Source: Chloroflexota bacterium
GTDB taxonomy: Bacteria > Chloroflexota > UBA6077 > FW602-bin22 > JAMCVK01
Assembly (NCBI GenBank): GCA_023475225.1
Contig: JAMCVK010000004.1
Coordinates: forward strand, 1-64,000
Length of the DNA stretch: 64,000 nucleotides
Reading direction: 5' to 3'
The notes under the pieces were generated by a model. The model searched no databases. It was not told the origin of the DNA and was given only the letters and a program-made list of their open reading frames with translations. Position 1 is the stretch's first letter. Each line of letters opens with the position of its first letter. Position numbers and translations under genes: made by a program. Shown in pieces: positions 17,420 through 25,234 of this stretch.

Positions 17420-18868
17420 GTGAGGGCTCTTTGCGAGCGTGCTTTAAATCTAGCCCAGGTCCAAGGAGCCAGCTACGCCGATGTCAGGATAGTCCACCGG
17501 CAATACCAGACCATCGTGGTCAAGAATGGTAAGGTTGAAGCCTTAGCTATGGACGAGGACTACGGCTTCGGCATACGGGTAATCGTCGCTGAGGCCTGGG
17601 GCTTCGCCAGCAGCTCCAAGGTTACACCTTTGGAGATAGATCGTCGCACATCTCTCGCCATTCGCATCGCTAAGGCCAGCAGTCAACTGAAACGTCAAGA
17701 GGTTAACCTGGGCCCCCCTCGTAAGATGATAGATAACTATCGTACACTGGTAAAGATCGATCCTTTCTCCGTTCCCATCGAACGCAAGATTGAACTCCTC
17801 CTGGCGGCCGATGCGGCGATGCGCCGCATAAAGGGGATTAAGGTGACGCGGGGAAGCATCGGCCTGGTTCGGGAGATAAAGACCTTTGCCAGCACTGAAG
17901 GAAGCTATATCGAACAGGAGATAATCGAGACTGGTGCCGGGATCGAGGCCACTGCCGTCGGCAATGGCGATGTCCAAAAACGCAGCTATCCTAATTCCTT
18001 CGCCCGTCACCAGGGCACAGCCGGGTACGAGTTCATCGAGGAGATGCACCTCTTGCAGAATGCACCACGCATCGCCGAGGAAGCGGTACAACTGCTTACG
18101 GCCAAGCAGTGTCCCAGCGATGTCATCACGACAATCATCCTTGACCCTACCCAATTGGCTCTCCAGTTGCATGAGTCGTGTGGCCATCCGGTGGAGCTTG
18201 ACCGTGTCCTGGGGACCGAGGCCGATTACGCCGGCACGAGCTTCTTGACCGTGGACAAGTTGGGGACCTTTCGCTACGGCTCAGAGATTGTCAACATCAC
18301 TGCTGATGCCACTATCCCGGGCGGCTTAGGTACCTTTGGCTACGACGATGAGGGGACACCGGCGCAACGCTCCCCAATTGTCCGCGAGGGTCTCTTTGTG
18401 GGCTATCTGACCTCTCGTGAAACGGCCACCTTGCTTGGACAGACAAGCAACGGTGCGGCGCGGGCAGATGGCTGGAACCGCATCCCTATCATCCGCATGA
18501 CTAATATTAACCTTGAACCTGAGGACTGGGGCTGGGATGACTTGCTGGCTGATACGGAAGAAGGCATCTACATGCAAACAAATAAGAGCTGGAGCATTGA
18601 TGACAAGCGACTGAACTTTCAGTTTGGAACAGAGATTGCCTGGGAGATCAAAAAGGGCAAGTTGGGGGCAATATTGAAGAATGCCACTTACACCGGCATT
18701 ACCCCCCAATTTTGGGCCAGCTGTGATGCCATCTGCAACGCTGATTACTGGCGGATTTGGGGCACCCCCAATTGTGGGAAGGGGCAGCCGCTGCAGTCGG
18801 CCCACGTTGGTCACGGTACCGCTCCCGCCAGGTTCCGCAGCGTCCGCGTGGGCTTAATGAAGGGTTAG
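17420..18868 (+). CDS. tldD: TldD metalloprotease subunit
   Basis: Catalytic subunit of the TldD/TldE heterodimeric zinc protease, which in E. coli trims microcin B17 leader peptide and degrades CcdA. The zinc motif HExxxH is present as HESCGH (about residues 250-255), followed by PVELDRVLGTEADYAG. The GTG at 17420 has AGGAGG upstream and gives 482 residues, a normal length. The partner tldE/pmbA gene lies about 830 bases downstream, separated by a repeat block and a small gene on the other strand. Confidence 0.95.
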   Translation: MRALCERALNLAQVQGASYADVRIVHRQYQTIVVKNGKVEALAMDEDYGFGIRVIVAEAWGFASSSKVTPLEIDRRTSLAIRIAKASSQLKRQEVNLGPPRKMIDNYRTLVKIDPFSVPIERKIELLLAADAAMRRIKGIKVTRGSIGLVREIKTFASTEGSYIEQEIIETGAGIEATAVGNGDVQKRSYPNSFARHQGTAGYEFIEEMHLLQNAPRIAEEAVQLLTAKQCPSDVITTIILDPTQLALQLHESCGHPVELDRVLGTEADYAGTSFLTVDKLGTFRYGSEIVNITADATIPGGLGTFGYDDEGTPAQRSPIVREGLFVGYLTSRETATLLGQTSNGAARADGWNRIPIIRMTNINLEPEDWGWDDLLADTEEGIYMQTNKSWSIDDKRLNFQFGTEIAWEIKKGKLGAILKNATYTGITPQFWASCDAICNADYWRIWGTPNCGKGQPLQSAHVGHGTAPARFRSVRVGLMKG

Positions 18869-18875
18869 CACTCAG

Positions 18876-19165
18876 GGGGTCAAGGAGGGAGGGCGCAGCC
18901 CCACAACCTGGAGTGAATCGAGATACAGCCTAGATCCAATCCCCCCTTCTCCCGCAGCAAGGGGTGGTCAAGGAGGGAGGGCGCAGCCCCACTACTTGGA
19001 GTGAGTCGGGATACAGCCTAGATCCGATCTCCCCTTCTCCCGCTGGGGGTAGTTCAGAAGGGGGCAAACCCCCTTCTGGGAGGGTTCTAGGGCTCCGCCC
19101 TAGACTCTATTCCCCCCTTCTCCCGCGGAGCGGGAGAAGGGGGGCAAGGGGGGATGAGGGTACAG
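18876..19165. repeat. Mosaic hairpin repeat block (direct copy)
   Basis: Contains two successive copies of the segment beginning GTCAAGGAGGGAGGGCGCAG and a long match to 17188-17395 in the same orientation. tldD therefore sits between direct copies of one repeat. Confidence 0.85.
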
Positions 19166-19244
19166 ACCAACGAAAACGCGCAGGACGCCCGGCAAGGGAC
19201 TGGCGCTCTAGAGGTGGCAAATCAGGCTGGAGCAAGTGGGGTCA

Positions 19245-19472
19245 TCAACGGCAGGTGGCACAGCTGGTGGCAGAGCAAGTGGCGCAACTGCTGTTGCCCA
19301 GCGACTTCGTCTCTCCACCCTCGCCCTTGCTGAAAGAGGCGAAGGTTGAAAGGAGCCGTTTCACTTCACCGCCGCAGCGCGGGCAGGTGGCTGCATCGCT
19401 ACTGTGCTCCAGGCTGCGGAGCAGCTCGAATTTGTAATGACAATCGCCACAGCAGAATTCGTAAATAGGCAC
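19245..19472 (-). CDS. FmdB-type zinc-ribbon small protein
   Basis: Seventy-five-residue protein of the FmdB/CxxC regulatory family. MPIYEFCCGDCHYKFELLR has the first cysteine pair and CPRCGG the second, together forming a zinc ribbon. The C-terminus carries extra cysteines (SCATCSATSCATCR), not typical of the core family and possibly binding a second metal. Function is unproven; relatives were named from a formamidase regulator. Lies between tldD and tldE on the opposite strand. Confidence 0.85.
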   Translation of the reverse strand: MPIYEFCCGDCHYKFELLRSLEHSSDAATCPRCGGEVKRLLSTFASFSKGEGGETKSLGNSSCATCSATSCATCR

Positions 19473-19697
19473 GGAATATCCCTCGTGATATGGTGTTTCT
19501 AAATTCTATTTTACGACAAAACTACCTAAGGGTCAATTCTCCCGCAGGATGTGGGTGTGCAGCGGGACAAGGACCCTTTGGCAGGGGTCTTTCGGATGTG
19601 CCCTCCTTCCACAGGAAGGGCAAAAAGCCCGAAGGCGGATTCTGCTGGCCTGCCCGCCGCAGGCGGGGTTTGGGGGTCAAGAAAGGAGGAAATAGCG

Positions 19698-21044
19698 ATG
19701 TTAGGCGAGGAAAGGGCTTTACGTCTCCTGGAGCGTGTTCTGACCCAGACAAAAGGCGACCAGGTAGAGGTCGTCTTGTTAGGCAATAATTCTCAGCTGA
19801 CCAGATTCGCCAACTCCTATATCCATCAAAATGTGGCCGAGAGTAACATGGGGCTGCGCCTCCGTCTGGTATTGGGGAAAAGGGTGGGGGTCGCCTCCAC
19901 TAACGACCTTAGCCAAGAGGGAATACGCAAAGTGGTTGAGACGGCTACCATTATCACTCAACTTCAGGAGGAGAATCCTGATTTCGCATCGCTGCCTGCC
20001 CCAGCACCTATAACAAAGGTCAACGCTTTCGTCCGTCGCACAGCCGAATATCAGCCGGAACAACGAGCCAGGATCGTTGGCACCATCTGCCGATTATCCA
20101 GCGAGAATGGGCTGAATGCCGCGGGGTCTTTTGCCACGGCCAGATATGAGATTGCCGTGGCCAACTCCCTCGGCGTGCGGGCCTACCATTGCGGTACGGT
20201 AGCCGACATTAATACAGTAATTATGTCTGATACCTCCTCCGGCTATGCTGACCTCTCCTCGCTAGACGTGGCCGACATCGATGCTGAAGCCTTAGCTAAG
20301 GAGGCCATCGCCAAAGCCCTGCGTGGGCGGAATCCAACCACCATTCCCCCTGGGGAATATGAAGTAATTCTCGAAGAGTACGCCACGTTGGACATCCTGG
20401 ATATGTTAGCCTATTGTGGCTTTAGTGCCTCGGCCATGCAGGAAGAGCGGAGCTTTATGAAGGGCAAATTTGGACAAAGGATCGTGGGAGCGAACATCTC
20501 CATCTGGGATGATGGGTTGGATAGAAGTGGCTTTCCTCTCCCCTTCGATTATGAAGGAGTGCCCAAAGGGCGGGTAGATATGATTCGGGGGGGCATCGCT
20601 CAAGCCGTTGTTTATGACTCATATACGGCAACGAAGGAGGGCAAGCGCTCCACCGGGCACGCTCTGCCGGCTCCTAATACTTGGGGACCCTATCCCATGA
20701 ATATGTTTATGCAGGCTGGTGAGGCAAGCAAGGAAAATATGATCGCATCCACCCGAAAGGGGATCTGGGTGACGCGCTTCTGGTACACCCGTCCCGTACA
20801 CCCTTTACAGGTGATCATCACGGGTATGACCAGGGATGGCACCTTTCTCATCGAAAATGGCGAGGTGACCCGTCCCCTCAGGAACCTGCGCTTTACCCAA
20901 AGTTACCTCGAGGCTTTGAGCAACGTCCAGATGATCGGAAAGACCACCAAGTTACAACGGGACCCTAGCGGGCTGTCCTCGGCGCGTGTACCAGCCCTGA
21001 AGATCGCCAGCTGGACCTTCCAGGATGCAACGCCCTATCTCTGA
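19698..21044 (+). CDS. pmbA: TldE/PmbA protease partner subunit
   Basis: Partner of TldD. It shares the fold, but lacks the HExxxH zinc motif, as expected for TldE. The C-terminal ITGMTRDGTFLIENGEVTRP and FWYTRPVHPL segments are characteristic. The ATG at 19698 follows AAGGAGG and gives 448 residues, the family size. The frame is open further upstream to 19551 across low-complexity repeat-like sequence, which I do not consider coding. Confidence 0.93.
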   Translation: MLGEERALRLLERVLTQTKGDQVEVVLLGNNSQLTRFANSYIHQNVAESNMGLRLRLVLGKRVGVASTNDLSQEGIRKVVETATIITQLQEENPDFASLPAPAPITKVNAFVRRTAEYQPEQRARIVGTICRLSSENGLNAAGSFATARYEIAVANSLGVRAYHCGTVADINTVIMSDTSSGYADLSSLDVADIDAEALAKEAIAKALRGRNPTTIPPGEYEVILEEYATLDILDMLAYCGFSASAMQEERSFMKGKFGQRIVGANISIWDDGLDRSGFPLPFDYEGVPKGRVDMIRGGIAQAVVYDSYTATKEGKRSTGHALPAPNTWGPYPMNMFMQAGEASKENMIASTRKGIWVTRFWYTRPVHPLQVIITGMTRDGTFLIENGEVTRPLRNLRFTQSYLEALSNVQMIGKTTKLQRDPSGLSSARVPALKIASWTFQDATPYL

Positions 21045-21049
21045 GGGTT

Positions 21050-21525
21050 CCCTCATCCCCCCTTGCCCCCCTTCTCCCGCTCCGCGGGAGAAGGGGGAAT
21101 AGAGCCTAGGGCGGAGCCCTAGAACCCTCCCAGAAGGGGGTTTGCCCCCTTCTGGACTACCCCCAGCGGGAGAAGGGGGAATAGAGCCTAGGGCGGAGCC
21201 CTAGAACCCTCCAAGGAGGGGGTTTGCCCCCTTCTGGACTACCCCCAGCGGGAGAAGGGGGAATAGAGCCTAGGGCGGAGCCCTAGAACCCTCCAAGGAG
21301 GGGGTTTGCCCCCTTCTGAACTACCCCCAGCGGGAGAAGGGGGGATCGGATCTAGGCTGTATCCCGACTCACTCCAAGTAGTGGGGCTGCGCCCTCCCTC
21401 CTTGACCACCCCTTACTGCGGGAGAAGGGGGGATCGGATCCAGGCTGTATCTCGATTCACTCCAGGTTGTGGGGCTGCGCCCTCCCTCCTTGACCCCCTT
21501 TGCTGCTGCGGGGGGATAGTTAGGT
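21050..21525. repeat. Mosaic hairpin repeat block with tandem ~80-bp units
   Basis: The longest block in the window, in inverted orientation relative to those flanking tldD. Between about 21115 and 21345 it holds three tandem units containing the CTAGGGC...GCCCTAG palindrome, the AAGGGGG/CCCCCTT stem and CCCCAGCGGGAGAAGG. Two copies of a segment ending GTGGGGCTGCGCCCTCCCTC follow. Confidence 0.85.
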
Positions 21526-21565
21526 CGAAGACTCTTCGAGGCACAGCCCTGGAATTCTCCAGGGA

Positions 21566-21591
21566 TAGGGGCACGTGGCCACGTGCCCCTA
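21566..21591. repeat. Perfect 26-bp palindrome, TAGGGGC family
   Basis: Perfect inverted repeat with arms TAGGGGCACGTGG and their complement. Related GTAGGGGC...GCCCCTAC palindromes recur at 54971-54997, 60611-60640 and 60998-61024. Confidence 0.85.
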
Positions 21592-21650
21592 CTGCGCCTT
21601 CTTGACCCCTCCCTTGCCCCGGCGGGGAGTAACCGGTTCGCCAGGTTGGC

Positions 21651-22328
21651 TCACTGTCGACCGGCCGGTCTGGCAAATCTCCATTCATAACCGGGGCGAT
21701 AAAGGGGTAATACTAAATAAGTTCGCTTAGTTACAGCGATTTTCATCTCCGGATTGGCTGCCTGGATGAGCCCCACCAAGCCCCCTTTGCGGGTGAGGGC
21801 TCGCTCCAACGTTTCGGGGCGACCGATCGCCTTGAAGACGTAGGGAGGGGTGATCGAGACATCATTGACGCGGAGACCAATCTTATCCTTGACTACGGCC
21901 GTGCGCACCCCGATACGCTGCTCATTGATGGCGATCGCCTCTGCCCCAGCATTGCGCAGCTCATTAATTAAATCCTGTAGCTCCTCCGCTCGCAGCTCGC
22001 CGGAGATGAAAATCGCTGTAACTAAGCCACTCACCTCGCTTAACCCATTGATCAGGCGTAACTGATTCAGCTCTTCAGCCATAATGGTTAAATCACTTCT
22101 CTCTATAGAGCGCTCATATCGCTCCAGCTGGCTGGTGAGGTCGCTCACCTCCCGACGCAGGGCCATGTTGCTGTCGTACAAGTTGCTGATGATTATCGCC
22201 TGATCACTGGCCGTGACTATGCCAGCAGATCGGGCGATCTTGCCCTGAGCGTGAAACTGCATCGCCAGCATGAGGCCGAGAAGGAAGCAGACAAGAGTTA
22301 GCGAGATGATACTTGATCTGGACCTCAT
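21651..22328 (-). CDS. DUF881 membrane-anchored protein
   Basis: DUF881 protein of 225 residues. One N-terminal membrane helix (IISLTLVCFLLGLMLAMQF) is followed by a coiled-coil stretch (LRREVSDLTSQLERYERSIE) and the DUF881 domain with LINELRNAGAEAIAINEQRI and TPPYVFKAIG. In Firmicutes and Actinobacteria such proteins often lie in division or sporulation clusters; the molecular function is unknown. Third gene of a minus-strand run with another DUF881 gene and a DUF1461 gene, seven bases apart. Confidence 0.85.
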   Translation of the reverse strand: MRSRSSIISLTLVCFLLGLMLAMQFHAQGKIARSAGIVTASDQAIIISNLYDSNMALRREVSDLTSQLERYERSIERSDLTIMAEELNQLRLINGLSEVSGLVTAIFISGELRAEELQDLINELRNAGAEAIAINEQRIGVRTAVVKDKIGLRVNDVSITPPYVFKAIGRPETLERALTRKGGLVGLIQAANPEMKIAVTKRTYLVLPLYRPGYEWRFARPAGRQ

Positions 22329-22335
22329 CGCAGGT

Positions 22336-23073
22336 TCACCGTCTGCTACTCAACCTGACGTAGTTCAACACTATACTGCCGTTATAGGCTGGGATGTTCA
22401 ACTCCCTCGCCCTAGATGCTTTGAATTGGACCCCATAGACCTTTGCCCTAGTCTTCAGGGTTTTCAGGTTGGCTGAATCGTTCAAGGCGGACTCCATCGC
22501 CTCCGCATCACCGATAGCCAGCAGATCATAGGGTGGGGAAAGTCTCGTATTATTGACCATAATGGTGCTCCCCACACAATAGATAGAGGTGATGGCCACC
22601 ATTCGCTCCCCATTCAGGGAAATCACCTCGGCTCCTGCCGACCAGAAGAGGTTGACGACATCGCGCAGATCATATTCATGTACCAAGTAGAGCGATGGAT
22701 CCTCATTGGCCGGTATAGTCTTGCTAGCACTATCGTCCAGCGTGATCCTCAAGCCTGGCCCCTTCACAGCGACCATTCCAGCCGCCATCCGCTCCCTCTC
22801 CAAGGCTTGTCGAATTTCGCTGAGGGTTTCCTTCTCGGTTGCGGCTTGTTGCTGCTGGGCAGTGATTTGGGCCCGCAGCTGGGTGATCTGCTTCTTTAGC
22901 TCAGCCTGCTCCGTCTCAAGACGTTGTATGGTGCTCATCACCTCTGGTCGAGGCTGAGCAGATATGGCCACGCTGGGCGGCCGCGCCTGCCACTGGGCAC
23001 TCAGGAGCAAGCCCAGCAACAAGCCAAACAGGGTGAGGATAATGGTCCCTTTGCTTAACGTCGTTTTACCCAC
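22336..23073 (-). CDS. DUF881 membrane-anchored protein (paralogue)
   Basis: Paralogue of the following gene, 245 residues. It has an N-terminal helix (IILTLFGLLLGLLLSAQW), a coiled coil with polyglutamine (ITAQQQQAATEKETL), and a DUF881 domain (FWSAGAEVISLNGERMVAITSI, then NTRLSPPYDLLAIGD). The start overlaps the DUF1461 gene's 3' end by 19 bases, indicating coupled translation. Confidence 0.85.
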   Translation of the reverse strand: MGKTTLSKGTIILTLFGLLLGLLLSAQWQARPPSVAISAQPRPEVMSTIQRLETEQAELKKQITQLRAQITAQQQQAATEKETLSEIRQALERERMAAGMVAVKGPGLRITLDDSASKTIPANEDPSLYLVHEYDLRDVVNLFWSAGAEVISLNGERMVAITSIYCVGSTIMVNNTRLSPPYDLLAIGDAEAMESALNDSANLKTLKTRAKVYGVQFKASRARELNIPAYNGSIVLNYVRLSSRR

Positions 23074-23741
23074 AAGAGAACTCCTCCAGCTAACCCTCCG
23101 AGGGCTAGGGATTCACCGCTGCAGAGCAGGGCCAATGTTCGCACAGCGTCCATCCAGAACTCCTCGGGAAACATTTTGATCAAATTGTCCGTGTTGGGAT
23201 CGAGCAGCCAATAATCGTTGCGAAAGGAGAGCAAATGGAATTGTCGGAACAATCCCCCAAAGTCTATCAAGGAGAAGACATAAACGGCCAGGAGGGTCAG
23301 AACAGTGACCCCGCTACCCAGGAGCAGGTTGCTGGCCGTCCGGCGGATGGGCTGGGAGCGAGGGACCCAATAGCCAACCAGGAGAAAAAGGACGAGATAA
23401 AGAGCAGAGACGAGCTGAACATCGCCTATCTTATAGATTAGGGATCGAACGTCAAATAAATGAGCTACCTCACGGGGCTTAAAGAAAGAAGGACTGAGGC
23501 CATTGGACTGCAGTTGTTGGGGCAGGGTATCTGAGGGGGTTTGAAAGAAAGCGATCAGGGCCTTATTGGCGGCGCTTATCTGCCACTGGGAGAGCCCGCT
23601 ATGCTCGCTTACAGCGTATTTGGCCTGGGTAGCCTCGTAGTAGTTCTGGTTCAGGGCTAGCCAACGCACATTGCTGGAGATCAGGAAGAGCGGTAGGCAG
23701 AGCACAAAGATGATCCTCCCCAATTTCATCATTATCCCCAT
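23055..23741 (-). CDS. DUF1461 integral membrane protein
   Basis: Membrane protein of the DUF1461/TIGR01906 family, of unknown function. It has an N-terminal helix (IIFVLCLPLFLISSNVRW), further helices around LVSALYLVLFLLVGYW and LLLGSGVTVLTLLAVYVFSL, and a C-terminal helix. The family signature is clear: EVAHLFDVRSLI and FRNDYWLLDPNTDNLIKMFPEEFW. Start could be the ATG at 23741 or a downstream ATG at 23729-23732, which is better placed behind GGGG. First gene of the unit with the two DUF881 genes. Confidence 0.85.
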   Translation of the reverse strand: MGIMMKLGRIIFVLCLPLFLISSNVRWLALNQNYYEATQAKYAVSEHSGLSQWQISAANKALIAFFQTPSDTLPQQLQSNGLSPSFFKPREVAHLFDVRSLIYKIGDVQLVSALYLVLFLLVGYWVPRSQPIRRTASNLLLGSGVTVLTLLAVYVFSLIDFGGLFRQFHLLSFRNDYWLLDPNTDNLIKMFPEEFWMDAVRTLALLCSGESLALGGLAGGVLLWVKRR

Positions 23742-23842
23742 CAGCTATAGCCACTCCCCTCAAACGAAGGGGGATCAATGGAATCAGCCCAGTGGGCCGC
23801 TTATTCCCCTGATCCCCGCCTTATCGTTAGGTCCCCTCTAGT

Positions 23843-24367
23843 TTAATAGCCAACGCGTATGTGCAACGTCTTTTGATTATTGGTTAGATCAACCTCAGCG
23901 CTGACCGGTAGAACACGCACCTGAACAAAGTAGTCTGCCCTGGGCGGAATATCTTCAAAACTACCGAACCTCACTACCTTAACCTCACCCGCAGCTAAAA
24001 GGTCAATCGTTTGACTTCTCGTCAACAGGGTATCACCATTGGCCTCGCCGCTAACCCTGACCTCAACGGTCAAATTCCTTTCCGTCTGGGTGCCTTTATT
24101 CTCGACGGCGGCCAATAAAGAGGACCTTGTAATGGTAGTCTGCGATAGGCTACCACTCTTCAAGGCTGGATCAAAATCGAGGCTGATGATGCTTACATCG
24201 TGCCACTCATCCCTTGGCACTGGCCTCGACAGCATGAGCGATCCCTCTGGGGTGGGTTGGTTCGCAACCTCCGTCATCTTGACACAGCCAATCGAGCTCA
24301 GCCCAAGCACCAAAGTGATCAGTAAGAATAGGATCAGCCAGCCGAGGCGATAGCGAATCATCGACAT
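23843..24367 (-). CDS. Putative lipoprotein with CARDB-like domain
   Basis: Secreted, probably lipid-anchored protein of about 174 residues. A hydrophobic signal (LGWLILFLLITLVLGLSSIGC) ends in a lipobox-like SIGC. The remainder looks like one immunoglobulin-like CARDB domain, with alternating strands, TITRSSLLAAVENKGTQTE and ending VDLTNNQKTLHIRVGY, which is a CARDB-type finish. Likely an extracellular adhesion or scaffold module. No specific function can be given. Confidence 0.65.
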   Translation of the reverse strand: MSMIRYRLGWLILFLLITLVLGLSSIGCVKMTEVANQPTPEGSLMLSRPVPRDEWHDVSIISLDFDPALKSGSLSQTTITRSSLLAAVENKGTQTERNLTVEVRVSGEANGDTLLTRSQTIDLLAAGEVKVVRFGSFEDIPPRADYFVQVRVLPVSAEVDLTNNQKTLHIRVGY

Positions 24368-24670
24368 GTCTCCTTAGGTGAGAGCGTCGAATATCTCCCC
24401 CACAGGTGGTTCAAGGTAGCCCTGCCCACGGTGCGATACCATCCCCCAGCCGCATGATAGTCGCTGACTGTGGGCTTGTCAACTACGCCGACCCCTTCGC
24501 CCAGGCGGGCGCACCGATCGCCGGAGCGGTGGATCCTGTAAGCTATTACCCTGACAGGCCAGGCGCATCTCCACATTTTTATCTGAGCATGTTAGAATAA
24601 CGCCCAAAAGGTCATTCTGGCTGGCACAGCGTCCGAGATCTCGTTATTCGATCGCCGAAGGAGACGCCAT
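24368..24670. other. Intergenic region with no recognised feature
   Basis: About 300 bases between the lipoprotein gene and comEA. It is free of the mosaic repeats. CCCACAG and CTGTGGG near 24399 and 24468 could pair, but no known RNA family (SRP RNA, tRNA, 6S, riboswitch) is recognisable. It should carry promoters for the two divergent genes. Confidence 0.4.
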
Positions 24671-25234
24671 ATGAAGCTATGGCTGGAGCGGTACCGTGGA
24701 CCCTTAACCCTGGCCCTCGTGGCTATCCTCCTGATCAGCGCCGGGGTCTGGTTCATCCGTCGCCCAACCCCGGTCGCCATCGAGATTGCTACCCCAACAA
24801 AGGGGCCCCTAAGCAAGGAGATCAAGGTCTACGTCACCGGCGCGGTAAAGGAGCCCGGCGTCTACGTGCTGCGGGAAAATGAACGCATCGAAGACGCGCT
24901 CATCGCCGCTGGTGGCGTCACAGAGGAGGCTGACCTCGCTAAAATCAACCTGGCCGCCAAACTGCGTGACGAGCTCCACATCCACGTGCCCAAGGTTGCG
25001 GAAACCTCTCCATCAGCATCCGCTGGGGCCGGCGCTGCCGCTCTCCTCGATATCAATACAGCTACGGCTGCGGAGTTAGACACCCTGCCGGGCATCGGGC
25101 CGGTCACCAGCCAAAGGATTGTTGGCTATCGTCAGCAGCATGGCCCCTTTAAGAGCATCGATGACCTGAGAAGCGCCAAACTGGTTAACGAGGCCACCTT
25201 CACTAAGATCAAGGACCTTATTACTGTTCGCTGA
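24671..25234 (+). CDS. comEA: ComEA-type DNA-binding competence protein
   Basis: DNA receptor for natural transformation, anchored in the membrane with its DNA-binding domain outside. It has an N-terminal helix (LTLALVAILLISAGVWFI), an SLBB domain (KVYVTGAVKEPGVYVL...), a short Ala/Ser-rich linker, then the helix-hairpin-helix domain LDINTATAAELDTLPGIGP with VTSQRIVGYRQQHGPF. 187 residues is normal. The stop overlaps the comEC start, so the two are coupled. Confidence 0.93.
   Translation: MKLWLERYRGPLTLALVAILLISAGVWFIRRPTPVAIEIATPTKGPLSKEIKVYVTGAVKEPGVYVLRENERIEDALIAAGGVTEEADLAKINLAAKLRDELHIHVPKVAETSPSASAGAGAAALLDINTATAAELDTLPGIGPVTSQRIVGYRQQHGPFKSIDDLRSAKLVNEATFTKIKDLITVR

Noticed and set aside
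24368-24670. Small RNA gene (SRP or other) between lipoprotein and comEA
   Set aside because: Local pairing exists, but the conserved SRP tetraloop region and other family marks are absent.
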